Positions 7,348-12,901 of a stretch of 24,587 nucleotides of DNA are shown in pieces; the first letter of the stretch is position 1; every line of letters begins with the position of its first letter. A model generated the notes under the pieces. It was not told the DNA's origin, made no database searches, and was given only the letters and a program-made list of their open reading frames with translations. The position numbers and the translations under genes are program-made. Origin of the DNA: CAYLHB01 sp964383505 (GTDB lineage Bacteria > Patescibacteriota > Minisyncoccia > Phycocordibacterales > UBA12088); NCBI GenBank assembly GCA_964383505.1, contig CAYLHB010000009.1:1-24587 (forward strand), read 5' to 3'.

Positions 7348-7728
7348 ATGGTAGATACGGATGCACGGTCGGTTGCTTCACAAAAAAGGGGATGCCAAAA
7401 GAAGGGTTGCCAAACAATCCTCTCTAAATATAACAAAGACCCCTATTGCTATGTTCATGGGCGTAGCTCGCACACTCGGCAAGCCACCAGAGGGCGTCCC
7501 CATAAAAAAAGATTGGGCCTTAAATCGCCCAATCTTTTACTATTCAGTCGTCACTCCATCGAAGTGCTCTTCTTTCTCGTCTACCTTCGTGGGGTGGATA
7601 GTTTTGTCCTTATGCTCGGGCGGAGCGTACAGAGAGTAGAGCTTGAGTGGCACACTGCCCACATTGATGACATTGTGATGAACACCCGCAGGTATGACGA
7701 CCGCAAAGTCAGCACCCACCTCGTGTGA
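7348..7728 (+). CDS. Small cysteine-rich (CxxxxC...CxxH) protein, divergent from csoR
   Basis: A strong Shine-Dalgarno AAGGAGGT (7336-7343) precedes ATG 7348. Residues 16-37 read GCQKKGCQTILSKYNKDPYC then YVH. C16, C21, C34 and H37 make a treble-clef-like metal site. The pattern C..GC..LS.YN....C..H recurs in short zinc-finger-like proteins of bacteria. After residue 50 the sequence is basic (TRGRPHKKR) and then enters a terminator-like hairpin (7507-7538) and the antisense of the cupin gene without meeting a stop; the frame closes only at 7728 (126 aa). The real product may end near residue 53, either through a lost stop or as a nonstop transcript. The position next to the CsoR operator suggests a copper-related or regulatory role, but this is speculative. 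Confidence 0.5.
   Translation: MVDTDARSVASQKRGCQKKGCQTILSKYNKDPYCYVHGRSSHTRQATRGRPHKKRLGLKSPNLLLFSRHSIEVLFFLVYLRGVDSFVLMLGRSVQRVELEWHTAHIDDIVMNTRRYDDRKVSTHLV
7507..7538. terminator. Bidirectional intrinsic terminator
   Basis: A perfect 12-bp stem, AAAAGATTGGGC / GCCCAATCTTTT, with an 8-nt loop (CTTAAATC). An A-run on the left and T-run on the right let it work in both directions. It lies one base beyond the cupin stop codon (minus strand) and would also end transcripts of the small plus-strand gene. Confidence 0.85.
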
Positions 7729-7926
7729 CGCACCATCAAGCTCCACACGCGCATCCCCCTTCTCAAACCGAATAAACTGATCGAGTTCGTGTACCTCTTC
7801 CCCGATTTCCTCGCCAGGTTGCAGGCACATGAGCACCAATTGACTGTTTTTTGCGGTGTAGAGCACCTTACGGTAGTTTGTGTTCTCCAACGTCTCCTTT
7901 TCTATATCTGTGATGAAACCTTTCAT
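7540..7926 (-). CDS. Single-domain cupin protein
   Basis: 128 aa. The cupin beta-barrel is seen from about residue 28 to 105. Motif 1 is PGEEIGEEVHELDQFIRFEKGDARVELDG and motif 2 is VIPAGVHHNVINVGSVPLKLYSLYAPPEH. The possible metal ligands are E45, H46 and the HH of motif 2, but the first motif lacks the usual HxH. The C-terminal APPEHKDKT is common in this subgroup of small cupins in uncultured bacteria. Substrate and reaction are unknown; sugar-phosphate isomerase-like or sensor functions are possible. The gene ends at the bidirectional terminator. A TACAAT (7944-7939) 12 nt upstream of the ATG may be its -10 box, so it is probably a single-gene unit. Confidence 0.8.
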   Translation of the reverse strand: MKGFITDIEKETLENTNYRKVLYTAKNSQLVLMCLQPGEEIGEEVHELDQFIRFEKGDARVELDGASHEVGADFAVVIPAGVHHNVINVGSVPLKLYSLYAPPEHKDKTIHPTKVDEKEEHFDGVTTE

Positions 7927-8127
7927 GGTGTGTGCGTTATTGTAAGCATACCATCTCTATCTAATCTTTCGGCATAGCGGTTCGTGCCTGTAGAGCGTTG
8001 TTGGTTTCTAACATGGTACCGCGCGATTACTCGTTGATGGTACTACCCACAGTGTAGCAGAACCCCACATGAACGTCACACGAAAAAACGGCTCACACCG
8101 GCCAACATGATTTCCACACTACATCGA

Positions 8128-8703
8128 TTACTCCTCAAGCGGTGCTTTGGCGAGCGATACGAGCAAGTCGTACGCCTCCTTAAACTCCGGGGTCATTGAA
8201 CGGTACGGCTGTGACACCTCCTGCATCGCTCCCGAGCGGTCGTAGAGTACGATGGTGGTAAGCGACTCATTCGTGTCCTCACCCCCAAACGACGTGACAC
8301 CCCCCCAATCACTCTGCGCGAAGAACGACGCAACTTGTGTAAACTCTTCATCAAACAGCAACGACTCGTACACTTCCGTTTCCGCATCCACCCCGCCACG
8401 CTTGCGCTCCACAGATATGGTGCGGTCGGAATTAATAAGCACATTATACCCGCCCTGCACAGGGTCGAGGTCGCGCAACTCAACCACCTTTGTCACCTCG
8501 GTGACCGGTGCCGATGCAATGGTCTTTGTGGGGTTTACCTTTGACACCACTCGCTCAACGTCACACTCCGCCCCGAGCGACGCACCAAGATACGCTCCCA
8601 CAAATGGCAATGCAATGAACAGTACTATTGCGAAGTACCTCGAGAACGGCGTGACTGTCGTGAGTCGTTCCTTCCAATCCGATGGCATAGAGAAGTCGTT
8701 CAT
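8128..8703 (-). CDS. Uncharacterised single-pass membrane protein
   Basis: 191 aa from ATG 8703. A short cytoplasmic stretch (1-21) is followed by one membrane segment (about 22-44, YFAIVLFIALPFVGAYLGASLG) and an outer domain of about 145 residues with no motif I recognise. The outer part alternates charged and hydrophobic stretches (YNVLINSDRTISVERKRGG, then SLTTIVLYDRSGAMQEV), suggesting a beta-rich fold. It has one cysteine, C48. The 201-nt gap before the cupin gene (7927-8127) holds no further gene that I can support. Confidence 0.65.
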   Translation of the reverse strand: MNDFSMPSDWKERLTTVTPFSRYFAIVLFIALPFVGAYLGASLGAECDVERVVSKVNPTKTIASAPVTEVTKVVELRDLDPVQGGYNVLINSDRTISVERKRGGVDAETEVYESLLFDEEFTQVASFFAQSDWGGVTSFGGEDTNESLTTIVLYDRSGAMQEVSQPYRSMTPEFKEAYDLLVSLAKAPLEE

Positions 8704-8799
8704 ACCTACATACTTAGATGGTACCGCATCGATGCACCCTCTGCATAGGAATTGCCTGTTGATATCTCGACGCTCACCACACCATCCGGCAATCACCTT

Positions 8800-9336
8800 T
8801 CAATACCCCCTACTGTCGTAGGCCCAATGGAGGAGTGCCTGGCGCTGGACGGGTCTGCATGACGCGTCCCCCTTCATGCAGTTTTTCATGAGCTGTGCGA
8901 TGTGACGCCGTACCGCCTTCCATCGTTTGATTTGTCTTTGATCATCCTCGTGCCGCCTTCCCATGTAGTAGCGGCAGTACCACTGGAACCACCCTCGCGG
9001 ATCGTCGGGGTGTATCCATCGTTTTCGTTCCCACTCGTCACGCGTCTGACTCGCGTGTACCCCATAGTAATTTAGTGACGGGTCAGGTCCGTTAAAAGCA
9101 AGCTTCGCACGCTCAAACCAGCTCGTGGGAAATTCCGTGTGCGCACCCTCGAAGTACCATCCATCAAACACTCCAAGTGTGAGCATCTCCTTAGGAGAGA
9201 GATCGGGGACAAACTCCGGGTCAAATCGCTTCCCGATCGGCGCAACGCACGTATACGAGTAGCCGGGCTGGAGAGGATCACAGGAGGTTACCACGCGCAG
9301 TTTGTGATCGCCCTTGTGTGTACTTTTTTGTGCCAT
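8800..9336 (-). CDS. Conserved uncharacterised soluble protein (WFQWYCRYYMGRR family)
   Basis: 178 aa from ATG 9336. No signal peptide or membrane segment. It has a highly patterned, aromatic-rich sequence: LSPKEMLTLGVFDGWYF (47-62), EFPTSWFERAKL (68-79), LNYYGVHASQT (89-99), then WIHPDDPRGWFQWYCRYYMG (107-126), RQIKRWKAVRRHIAQ (134-148) and CRPVQRQALLHWAYDSR (160-176). I recognise this as resembling a conserved family of unknown function seen in bacteria and also in some eukaryotes (from memory, not checked). The density of Trp, His, Asp and Arg suggests an enzyme or nucleic-acid binder, but no catalytic motif is assignable. Confidence 0.7.
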   Translation of the reverse strand: MAQKSTHKGDHKLRVVTSCDPLQPGYSYTCVAPIGKRFDPEFVPDLSPKEMLTLGVFDGWYFEGAHTEFPTSWFERAKLAFNGPDPSLNYYGVHASQTRDEWERKRWIHPDDPRGWFQWYCRYYMGRRHEDDQRQIKRWKAVRRHIAQLMKNCMKGDASCRPVQRQALLHWAYDSRGY

Positions 9337-9359
9337 AGCGTCACTCGGCCCACAAAAGG

Positions 9360-10142
9360 TTATGGGTGCCGAGGAGGGAGTGGAACGAATGCGCTCGTGC
9401 GTGCCACGTACGCTCCCCACTCCGGGTGTTCACCTAGCTTCGCCTCAAGCATGGGTATGCCGGAGACACGAAGTATGAGGAGGGTGATCATAAGCGGACT
9501 TACCAGTGCCACAAACCCCATGGGAAGCGAGAGTATGATGAGCCATACACCCCACCACATGGTCACCTCGCCAAAGTAGTTGGGGTGGCGCGAGTAGCGC
9601 CAAAGGCCTGTGGTGAGAAGCTTCTCCTTGTTCTCCGGATTGCGCACAAAGCTATCGAGCTCATAGTCTCCCACCACCTCAAAGAAAAACCCGACCGCCC
9701 ACACAAGGACACCGAGCGCTACGAGCGGGTGGAGTAGTGGGACGTTCCCAACTCCGCTCGCATGAATGAGCGGGTAGCCAACCACCACCATGAGGAGCCC
9801 TTGGAGGAGGTATATCTGAAAGAAGCTCCGCACATAGAACCACTTACCCCAGCTCTCGCGCCACGCGCGGTAGCGGTAGTCCTCTCCCTTTCTGCGGTTA
9901 CGCAAGAAGATGCGTGTCGAGAGCCGAACCGCCCACACCGCCTCAAGAAAAAGTACGAGGAGTGCATGACTCCCGTACACGCCTCCGTAGACAAGGGGTG
10001 CAACACCCGAGAGGAGTACCCCCATCCCCCACCCCACATCCGCAATGTCGTTCCGGCGAAGTATGAGGGAGATGGCAAAAAGCACGGTCACGTACGCAAA
10101 GACCGCAATGAGGGCGACGAGTATCCCGTGTTCCGCGCCCAT
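9360..10142 (-). CDS. DUF1295 / steroid 5-alpha-reductase-like membrane protein
   Basis: 260 aa from ATG 10142, two bases after the stop of the DUF2177 gene. It has six to seven hydrophobic segments. Family signatures are NDIADVGWGMG (31-41), GDYELDSFVRNPENKEKLLT (158-177), GLWRYSRHPNYFGEVTMWWG (179-198) and a short hydrophilic tail. The RHPNYFGE block is also found in isoprenylcysteine carboxyl methyltransferases and sterol reductases, where it contributes to the cofactor pocket. Bacterial DUF1295 proteins are of uncertain function; reduction or methylation of a lipid-like substrate in the membrane is the reasonable guess. It is co-transcribed with the DUF2177 gene. Confidence 0.85.
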   Translation of the reverse strand: MGAEHGILVALIAVFAYVTVLFAISLILRRNDIADVGWGMGVLLSGVAPLVYGGVYGSHALLVLFLEAVWAVRLSTRIFLRNRRKGEDYRYRAWRESWGKWFYVRSFFQIYLLQGLLMVVVGYPLIHASGVGNVPLLHPLVALGVLVWAVGFFFEVVGDYELDSFVRNPENKEKLLTTGLWRYSRHPNYFGEVTMWWGVWLIILSLPMGFVALVSPLMITLLILRVSGIPMLEAKLGEHPEWGAYVARTSAFVPLPPRHP

Positions 10143-10143
10143 A

Positions 10144-10551
10144 CTAGCGGATGAGCCACTGCGCAATCATGTAGCTTCCTGCGGCAACCGTTCCGGTGAG
10201 CACCGCGCCCCAGAGCATGTCAACAATCGTGACCGAGAGCGGCCAGTTTTTAAGCGTTGCAAGGTTGGTGAGGTCGTACGTCGCATAGGCGACAAAACCG
10301 AAGAATGCACCGAGGGTAATGGCACGCACGAGCGACCCCGCCGAGACTGCCGGAAGCACCGCAAACACGAGGATGCCGACGATGTAGAGGAGGTAGAAAA
10401 TAATCGCCGCCGTCCAATTGACCGGACCGAGGAACGCCGCGAGCTTGTTCTGGTAGAAACTTTTCGCCACGACCCCGAGCCAGAGCATATCAACCGCGAA
10501 AAACACGGGCATCGTGAGAAGGTAAAGATAGATGTACTGGAGAGTGGTCAT
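10144..10551 (-). CDS. DUF2177 family membrane protein
   Basis: 135 aa from ATG 10551, with four hydrophobic segments. Typical DUF2177 features are the N-terminal YLLTMPVFFAVDMLWLGVVAK, FYQNKLAAFLGP (a conserved Y/F-x6-L stretch), and the central GAFFGFVAYATYDLTNLATLKNWP with a C-terminal DMLWGAVLTG. The family's function is unknown, but it is often beside DUF1295-like or lipid-related genes, as here (one-base gap). ATG 10551 was chosen because a good promoter (10558-10585) ends 6 nt upstream of it; a longer open frame upstream would include that promoter. Confidence 0.85.
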   Translation of the reverse strand: MTTLQYIYLYLLTMPVFFAVDMLWLGVVAKSFYQNKLAAFLGPVNWTAAIIFYLLYIVGILVFAVLPAVSAGSLVRAITLGAFFGFVAYATYDLTNLATLKNWPLSVTIVDMLWGAVLTGTVAAGSYMIAQWLIR

Positions 10552-10557
10552 ACCGAA

Positions 10558-10585
10558 AGTATACCTGACACGCCCCGCGTCGCAA
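10558..10585 (-). promoter_or_regulatory. Promoter of the DUF2177-DUF1295 pair
   Basis: TTGCGA (10585-10580), 16-nt spacer, TATACT (10563-10558) on the minus strand. The -10 ends 6 nt before ATG 10551, so the transcript is expected to be leaderless. Confidence 0.55.
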
Positions 10586-10678
10586 TTCGCACCCGAAACG
10601 TGCAATTACGAGTACTACCCATCATAGTGTGTGTGCTTGTTCCAAAACGTCACGCATTGTTTCGTAGGGTAAGGTTGC

Positions 10679-10700
10679 GGTAAATTTGAAAAAGTTTACC
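10679..10700. other. 9-bp hairpin with GAAA tetraloop
   Basis: GGTAAATTT - GAAA - AAGTTTACC pairs over 9 bp (one G-T pair) and closes with a GNRA tetraloop. The sequence TTTCTT follows on the plus strand. It marks the left edge of the AT-rich island. It could be a weak terminator left from a lost plus-strand gene or a regulatory stem; no gene ends here on the plus strand. Confidence 0.4.
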
Positions 10701-10713
10701 TTTCTTAAATGTT

Positions 10714-10742
10714 TTGCTTGTATCTCCCAGTAGTAGCATAAT
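10714..10742 (+). promoter_or_regulatory. Possible promoter of the AT-rich plus-strand gene
   Basis: TTGCTT (10714-10719), 17-nt spacer, CATAAT (10737-10742, 5 of 6). Between it and the gene lie a small palindrome AGGTCATACCT (10761-10771) and a Shine-Dalgarno AGGTGA (10772-10777). Confidence 0.4.
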
Positions 10743-10784
10743 CACTGTGTAAGATTTTTTAGGTCATACCTAGGTGAAACTACC

Positions 10785-11151
10785 ATGAACCACAAAAAAA
10801 TCATTTCGGACTATGGTGTAGTGGTGGAAATACTTTCACAGATTGTTCTGTTGCCATTTATTTTCCCTGAATCCTTACTACCCCATTCTAAAAAAAGATA
10901 AAAAAGCACTAAAGAGTGAGATTGCAATCATCAAGCTTACTTATCAAGTAAGTGACGATAGAATAGCCGAAAAAGAAGTTACAAATTACCTCGACGCACT
11001 AAATGCGGGTTTGTACATGCTGGAACACGACTTTGTCAAGGATGACGTTGCTGTACAGAAGCAACTAGAATTCAAAAAAACCCTGGAGGCAGGAATTGAC
11101 ATGTTGAGAAAAGATAGGAGGAATGGTGAAAAAGAGTCTGTAGCACATTAG
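10785..11151 (+). pseudogene. Small AT-rich gene, apparently split by a +1 frameshift in an A7 run
   Basis: ATG 10785 has a good Shine-Dalgarno 7 nt upstream. Its frame gives 38 aa (MNHKKIISDYGVVVEILSQ... ending HSKKR) and stops at 10899-10901. One frame over, starting before this stop, is an open frame that ends at 11151 and reads KKDKKALKSEIAIIKL, then DRIAEKEVTNYLDALNAGLYM, a helical, charged protein with no motif I recognise. Skipping one A in the A7 run at 10890-10896 joins both parts into about 121 aa. So this is either a real gene with a single-base deletion or sequencing error, or one using slippage at the A run. Base composition is far more AT-rich than the neighbours, a sign of recent acquisition. 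It is one of very few plus-strand genes. Confidence 0.5.
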
Positions 11152-11231
11152 AGTATGGGGGGATTTATAATTCCGACCCTCGACTTCTTCTTACAAATTG
11201 ACATATGAGAGTCGGCTTTGCACCGCCTCAG

Positions 11232-11321
11232 TTCAAGTCCCTCCCCACTGTCATACGCTAAGACCCCAACGCTATTCGCGTCGGGGTCTTACTGTATGAT
11301 GCGCGGGTGAAGGGACTTGAA
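11232..11321. repeat. Long imperfect palindrome spanning the tRNA-Asp 3' end
   Basis: The outer arms TTCAAGTCCCT (11232-11242) and AGGGACTTGAA (11311-11321) are perfect complements. The right arm is the T-arm of tRNA-Asp. Next inside, TCATAC (11251-11256) pairs with GTATGA (11294-11299). The core is a 14-bp stem, TAAGACCCCAACGC (11259-11272) with GCGTCGGGGTCTTA (11278-11291), loop TATTC. On the minus strand its only mismatch becomes a G-U pair. The left arm is therefore a partial, inverted copy of the tRNA 3' half. There is no U-tract, so the hairpin is not a standard intrinsic terminator. Confidence 0.8.
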
Positions 11322-11607
11322 CCCTCGACCTTCCGCGTGCACGGAATCCAATCCTTTCGTATTGGCGTGGACTATATCTTTACCATAGACACGAATGAAC
11401 GTTGTCCGTAGGTACCCCGGTATCTAGTCTCTACGGCGCCCTCAAGTCATGTGTTTTAATGCTTGAGGTTCCCTCGGTATTCGCATATCGAACCTTTGCC
11501 AAGTTCGACGTAGCCTTCACCGATATCCCGGAGAGTTTCAATCTGCCTTTCGGTCAGAAAGCTGCACGTCTACAGGCGGACGCTCTAACCAGCTGAGCTA
11601 CACCCGC
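11302..11607 (-). tRNA. tRNA-Asp(GUC), interrupted by a group I intron
   Basis: The 5' exon is 11607-11572 (36 nt) and the 3' exon 11339-11302 (38 nt). Joined, they fold as a full cloverleaf: acceptor GCGGGTG/CACCCGC, D-stem GCTC/GAGC with D-loop AGCTGGTTA (G18-G19 present), anticodon stem TCCGC/GCGGA with loop CTGTCAC, variable AGGTC, T-stem GAGGG/CCCTT with loop TTCAAGT. Anticodon GUC and discriminator G73 both mark Asp; the loop and its surroundings match E. coli tRNA-Asp. CCA is not encoded. The intron sits between U35 and C36. The first ten bases of the gene also encode the end of the upstream homing endonuclease. Confidence 0.92.
11340..11571 (-). ncRNA. Group I self-splicing intron in the tRNA-Asp anticodon
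   Basis: 232 nt, no open frame of note. The 5' exon ends in U (CCTGT|AGACG). An internal guide GCAG within GAAAGGCAGA pairs with CUGU, placing a U-G wobble at the splice site, as group I introns require. The last intron base is G (omega G, position 11340). The catalytic core motifs are visible on the minus strand: GAGACTAGATACCGGGG (R/P7 5' side) and AAGATATAGTCC (S/P7 3' side), which give the ACTA/TAGT P7 pairing. CTTTC-GAAAG forms a P2-like hairpin. Splicing would restore the GUC anticodon. The small size implies a minimal core. Confidence 0.9.
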
Positions 11608-12227
11608 TCATGACCGTAATGTGCCCATGCCTGGTCAAAGATTTCCTTCTTCCTAGGCAGGTATACAAAATCGGTTTCCGCATTATTATACATAAGACGA
11701 TAAATCGCAAGACCATCGTAATGGGCGAAACAAAGCTCATACCCGCGGTTTTTCTGCGCTATAAAACCTCCTTGGACACCCTTCCTTCGGAAGAGGACGA
11801 GCAGAGCCTCGAGGTATGACCGAGATCCTGATGTAAAGCGAACTTGGAATACCCATTTTGGGTTTTTCCGTGCACTAACTTTGTACTGTTTGAAATGCAC
11901 ACACCCATCACCATCAAAATATCCCCGCACATAATCACCAAACACAGTATCCGGTACATTGGGCATGCGAAGTGTATTGCTTTTGTTGGAAGTAAAACCC
12001 AACCTCGTAAGATCGTTGAACATCTGTTTGCTGCCAATCTGCAGTCGGTACCCGGTCTTCCATCTTGCGTCACGAACACGTACACCTATCTTGTGATTGG
12101 AACTCAGGAGACGTCTGACATCCTCTAGAACACATCTGTCAGTCACGTGAAACTCTATGAAGTGTGCTCCTCTGCTGTTCGCGATCATTATCCCGTCAGC
12201 AACAAAAAACCCGAGCACGTATGCCAT
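11598..12227 (-). CDS. LAGLIDADG homing endonuclease, overlapping the 5' end of tRNA-Asp
   Basis: 209 aa with two LAGLIDADG helices in one chain: LGFFVADG at 5-12 (D11) and YVRGYFDGDG at 99-108 (D107). It should thus act as a monomer that cuts a long asymmetric DNA site. The family motif often begins a little earlier (W..EMAYVLGFF); in-frame codons upstream of ATG 12227 would read FFSVWTRS, so the N-terminus may be short by about 13 residues or may start at a non-standard codon. The last codons (GAG CGG GTG TAG) lie inside the tRNA-Asp acceptor stem, with the stop made from tRNA bases 8-10. The gene therefore lies beside, not inside, the group I intron. It probably targets the intronless tRNA-Asp anticodon region. 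Confidence 0.88.
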   Translation of the reverse strand: MAYVLGFFVADGIMIANSRGAHFIEFHVTDRCVLEDVRRLLSSNHKIGVRVRDARWKTGYRLQIGSKQMFNDLTRLGFTSNKSNTLRMPNVPDTVFGDYVRGYFDGDGCVHFKQYKVSARKNPKWVFQVRFTSGSRSYLEALLVLFRRKGVQGGFIAQKNRGYELCFAHYDGLAIYRLMYNNAETDFVYLPRKKEIFDQAWAHYGHERV

Positions 12228-12268
12228 GGAGCGAGTCCATACAGAGAAGAATCCGTGATTAACCTTTC

Positions 12269-12295
12269 AGTACATGGGTATACACCCATTATACT
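12269..12295 (-). promoter_or_regulatory. TATAAT box fused to a palindrome upstream of the homing endonuclease
   Basis: A perfect TATAAT on the minus strand (12293-12288) runs directly into ATGGGTGTATACCCAT, a 6-bp stem with a GTAT loop that is extended by AGTA/TACT. The -35 region is weak. The palindrome right at the expected transcription start would suit an operator controlling the endonuclease, or a stem in the 5' leader. The leader to ATG 12227 would be about 50 nt. Confidence 0.4.
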
Positions 12296-12356
12296 CTGTG
12301 ACAGTACATTACTACTTACCTTGTCCCCAGCATTCATGCATCCTAGGGGCATAAAC

Positions 12357-12542
12357 CTACTCCCGCCAATCCTTAATGATGATGCGCTTGCGCTTCTCGT
12401 CCACGGTGAGCTGGAGCTTTTGCTTCTCCTGCCAGCGAAACGCGCGGATTACGTCCACCGGCAGTGTGAGCGCGTAGCTCCGCCCTCCCCCTATCTTGAA
12501 AAGTACCCGCACATCTGTCTCTTCTCGTATTCTTCTTCCCAT
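12357..12542 (-). CDS. SpoVT/AbrB-like DNA-binding protein
   Basis: 61 aa. The core VLFKIGGGRSYALTLPVDVIRAFRWQEKQKLQL (residues 13-45) is a swapped-hairpin AbrB fold; the SYALTLPVDVIRAFRW block matches the usual 'RSlaltIPkelvk.lgl..Gd.l.v'. The C-terminus (DEKRKRIIIKDW) is the last strand. Such proteins bind DNA as dimers and act as antitoxins or transition-state regulators. No toxin gene is next to it: the downstream neighbour is the homing endonuclease and the upstream one a tRNA. A possible -10 (TAGACT, 12554-12549) lies 6 nt from the ATG and touches the 41-bp palindrome, which is the likely autoregulatory operator. Confidence 0.75.
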   Translation of the reverse strand: MGRRIREETDVRVLFKIGGGRSYALTLPVDVIRAFRWQEKQKLQLTVDEKRKRIIIKDWRE

Positions 12543-12555
12543 ATCGCAAGTCTAC

Positions 12556-12596
12556 TAGAATTCTAGAATTTGCACAGTGCAAACTCTAGAATTCTA
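12556..12596. repeat. 41-bp near-perfect palindrome upstream of the AbrB-like gene
   Basis: Two 20-nt arms around a single central A: left TAGAATTCTAGAATTTGCAC (12556-12575), right GTGCAAACTCTAGAATTCTA (12577-12596). They match at 19 of 20 positions. Each arm contains the shorter palindrome TAGAATTCTA. It covers the expected -35/spacer region of the AbrB-like gene, so an operator bound by a symmetric dimer or tetramer is the best reading. There is no U-tract, so it is not a typical terminator. The next 130 nt are AT-rich, with another inverted repeat TTTGGTA (12625-12631) / TACCAAA (12661-12667). Confidence 0.75.
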
Positions 12597-12725
12597 TGGG
12601 GATAGCACATCTTGAGAAACTTCATTTGGTATTTTTTTACCACTATAATTACCTGTTCTATACCAAAGAAAATGTGTGGGCTGTACCCGCTACCTCGCCG
12701 GTCGCCTGCTCGAATGGCTCCGGCA

Positions 12726-12804
12726 TGCAAGTCCTCACGCAGGGTGCGCAGGCACCCTGCTCCGCCGCACCTCGCGTTGCTCTGTGCCGGCGGAAGGACT
12801 TGCA
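12726..12804. repeat. Inverted copy of the tRNA-Met 3' half, split by a hairpin
   Basis: On the minus strand the 3' half of tRNA-Met (T-loop to acceptor) is followed by its own complement in two pieces. The first is GTGC-GGCGGA (12770-12761), complementary to the acceptor/T-stem except for one missing base. After a 22-nt hairpin comes AGGACTTGCA (12735-12726), a perfect 10-nt complement of the T-arm. The intervening hairpin is GCAGGGTGC / GCACCCTGC (12739-12760), 9 bp with a 4-nt loop. Together, about 20 of 21 nt of the tRNA 3' half can pair with the trailer. Confidence 0.8.
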
Positions 12805-12858
12805 CCTTCGACCTTGGGTTTATGAGTCCCATGCTCTAACTACCTGAGCTACGCCGGC
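12785..12858 (-). tRNA. tRNA-Met(CAU), elongator
   Basis: 74 nt including discriminator A. Acceptor GCCGGCG/CGCCGGC, D-stem GCTC/GAGC (C11-G24, the elongator type), D-loop AGGTAGTTA, anticodon stem TGGGA/ACCCA (with a mismatch or weak closing pair) and loop CTCATAA, variable AGGTC, T-stem GAAGG/CCTTC, T-loop TGCAAGT. CCA is not encoded. Odd points: base 55 is G instead of U and base 18 reads A instead of G, so the usual G18-U55 tertiary pair is replaced. A tRNA-Ile2 (CAU read as lysidine) cannot be fully excluded. A possible promoter TTGAAA (12896-12891), 16 nt, TAGGGT (12874-12869) lies upstream. Confidence 0.9.
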
Positions 12859-12901
12859 GATAGGAAAAACCCTACCATGACGCGCGCCTGTTTCAAAGCG
12901 G

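Noticed and set aside
11156..11250. A possible plus-strand tRNA ending in GTTCAAGTCCCTCCCCACT
   Set aside because: It has a B-box-like T-loop, but the T-stem, D-arm and acceptor do not pair. It is better explained as the inverted copy of the tRNA-Asp 3' half.
11302..11607. Reading the split tRNA as tRNA-Tyr(GUA)
   Set aside because: The 5' exon reads CTGTA across the junction, but the A belongs to the intron. With a U-G splice site and omega G the joined loop is CTGTCAC, and G73 supports Asp.
11598..12227. Homing endonuclease encoded inside the tRNA-Asp intron
   Set aside because: Coordinates show that the gene ends 10 bases into the 5' exon, outside the 232-nt intron.
12147..12566. A 139-codon plus-strand open frame
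   Set aside because: It is antisense to the homing endonuclease start and the AbrB-like gene and has no recognisable motif or ribosome-binding site.
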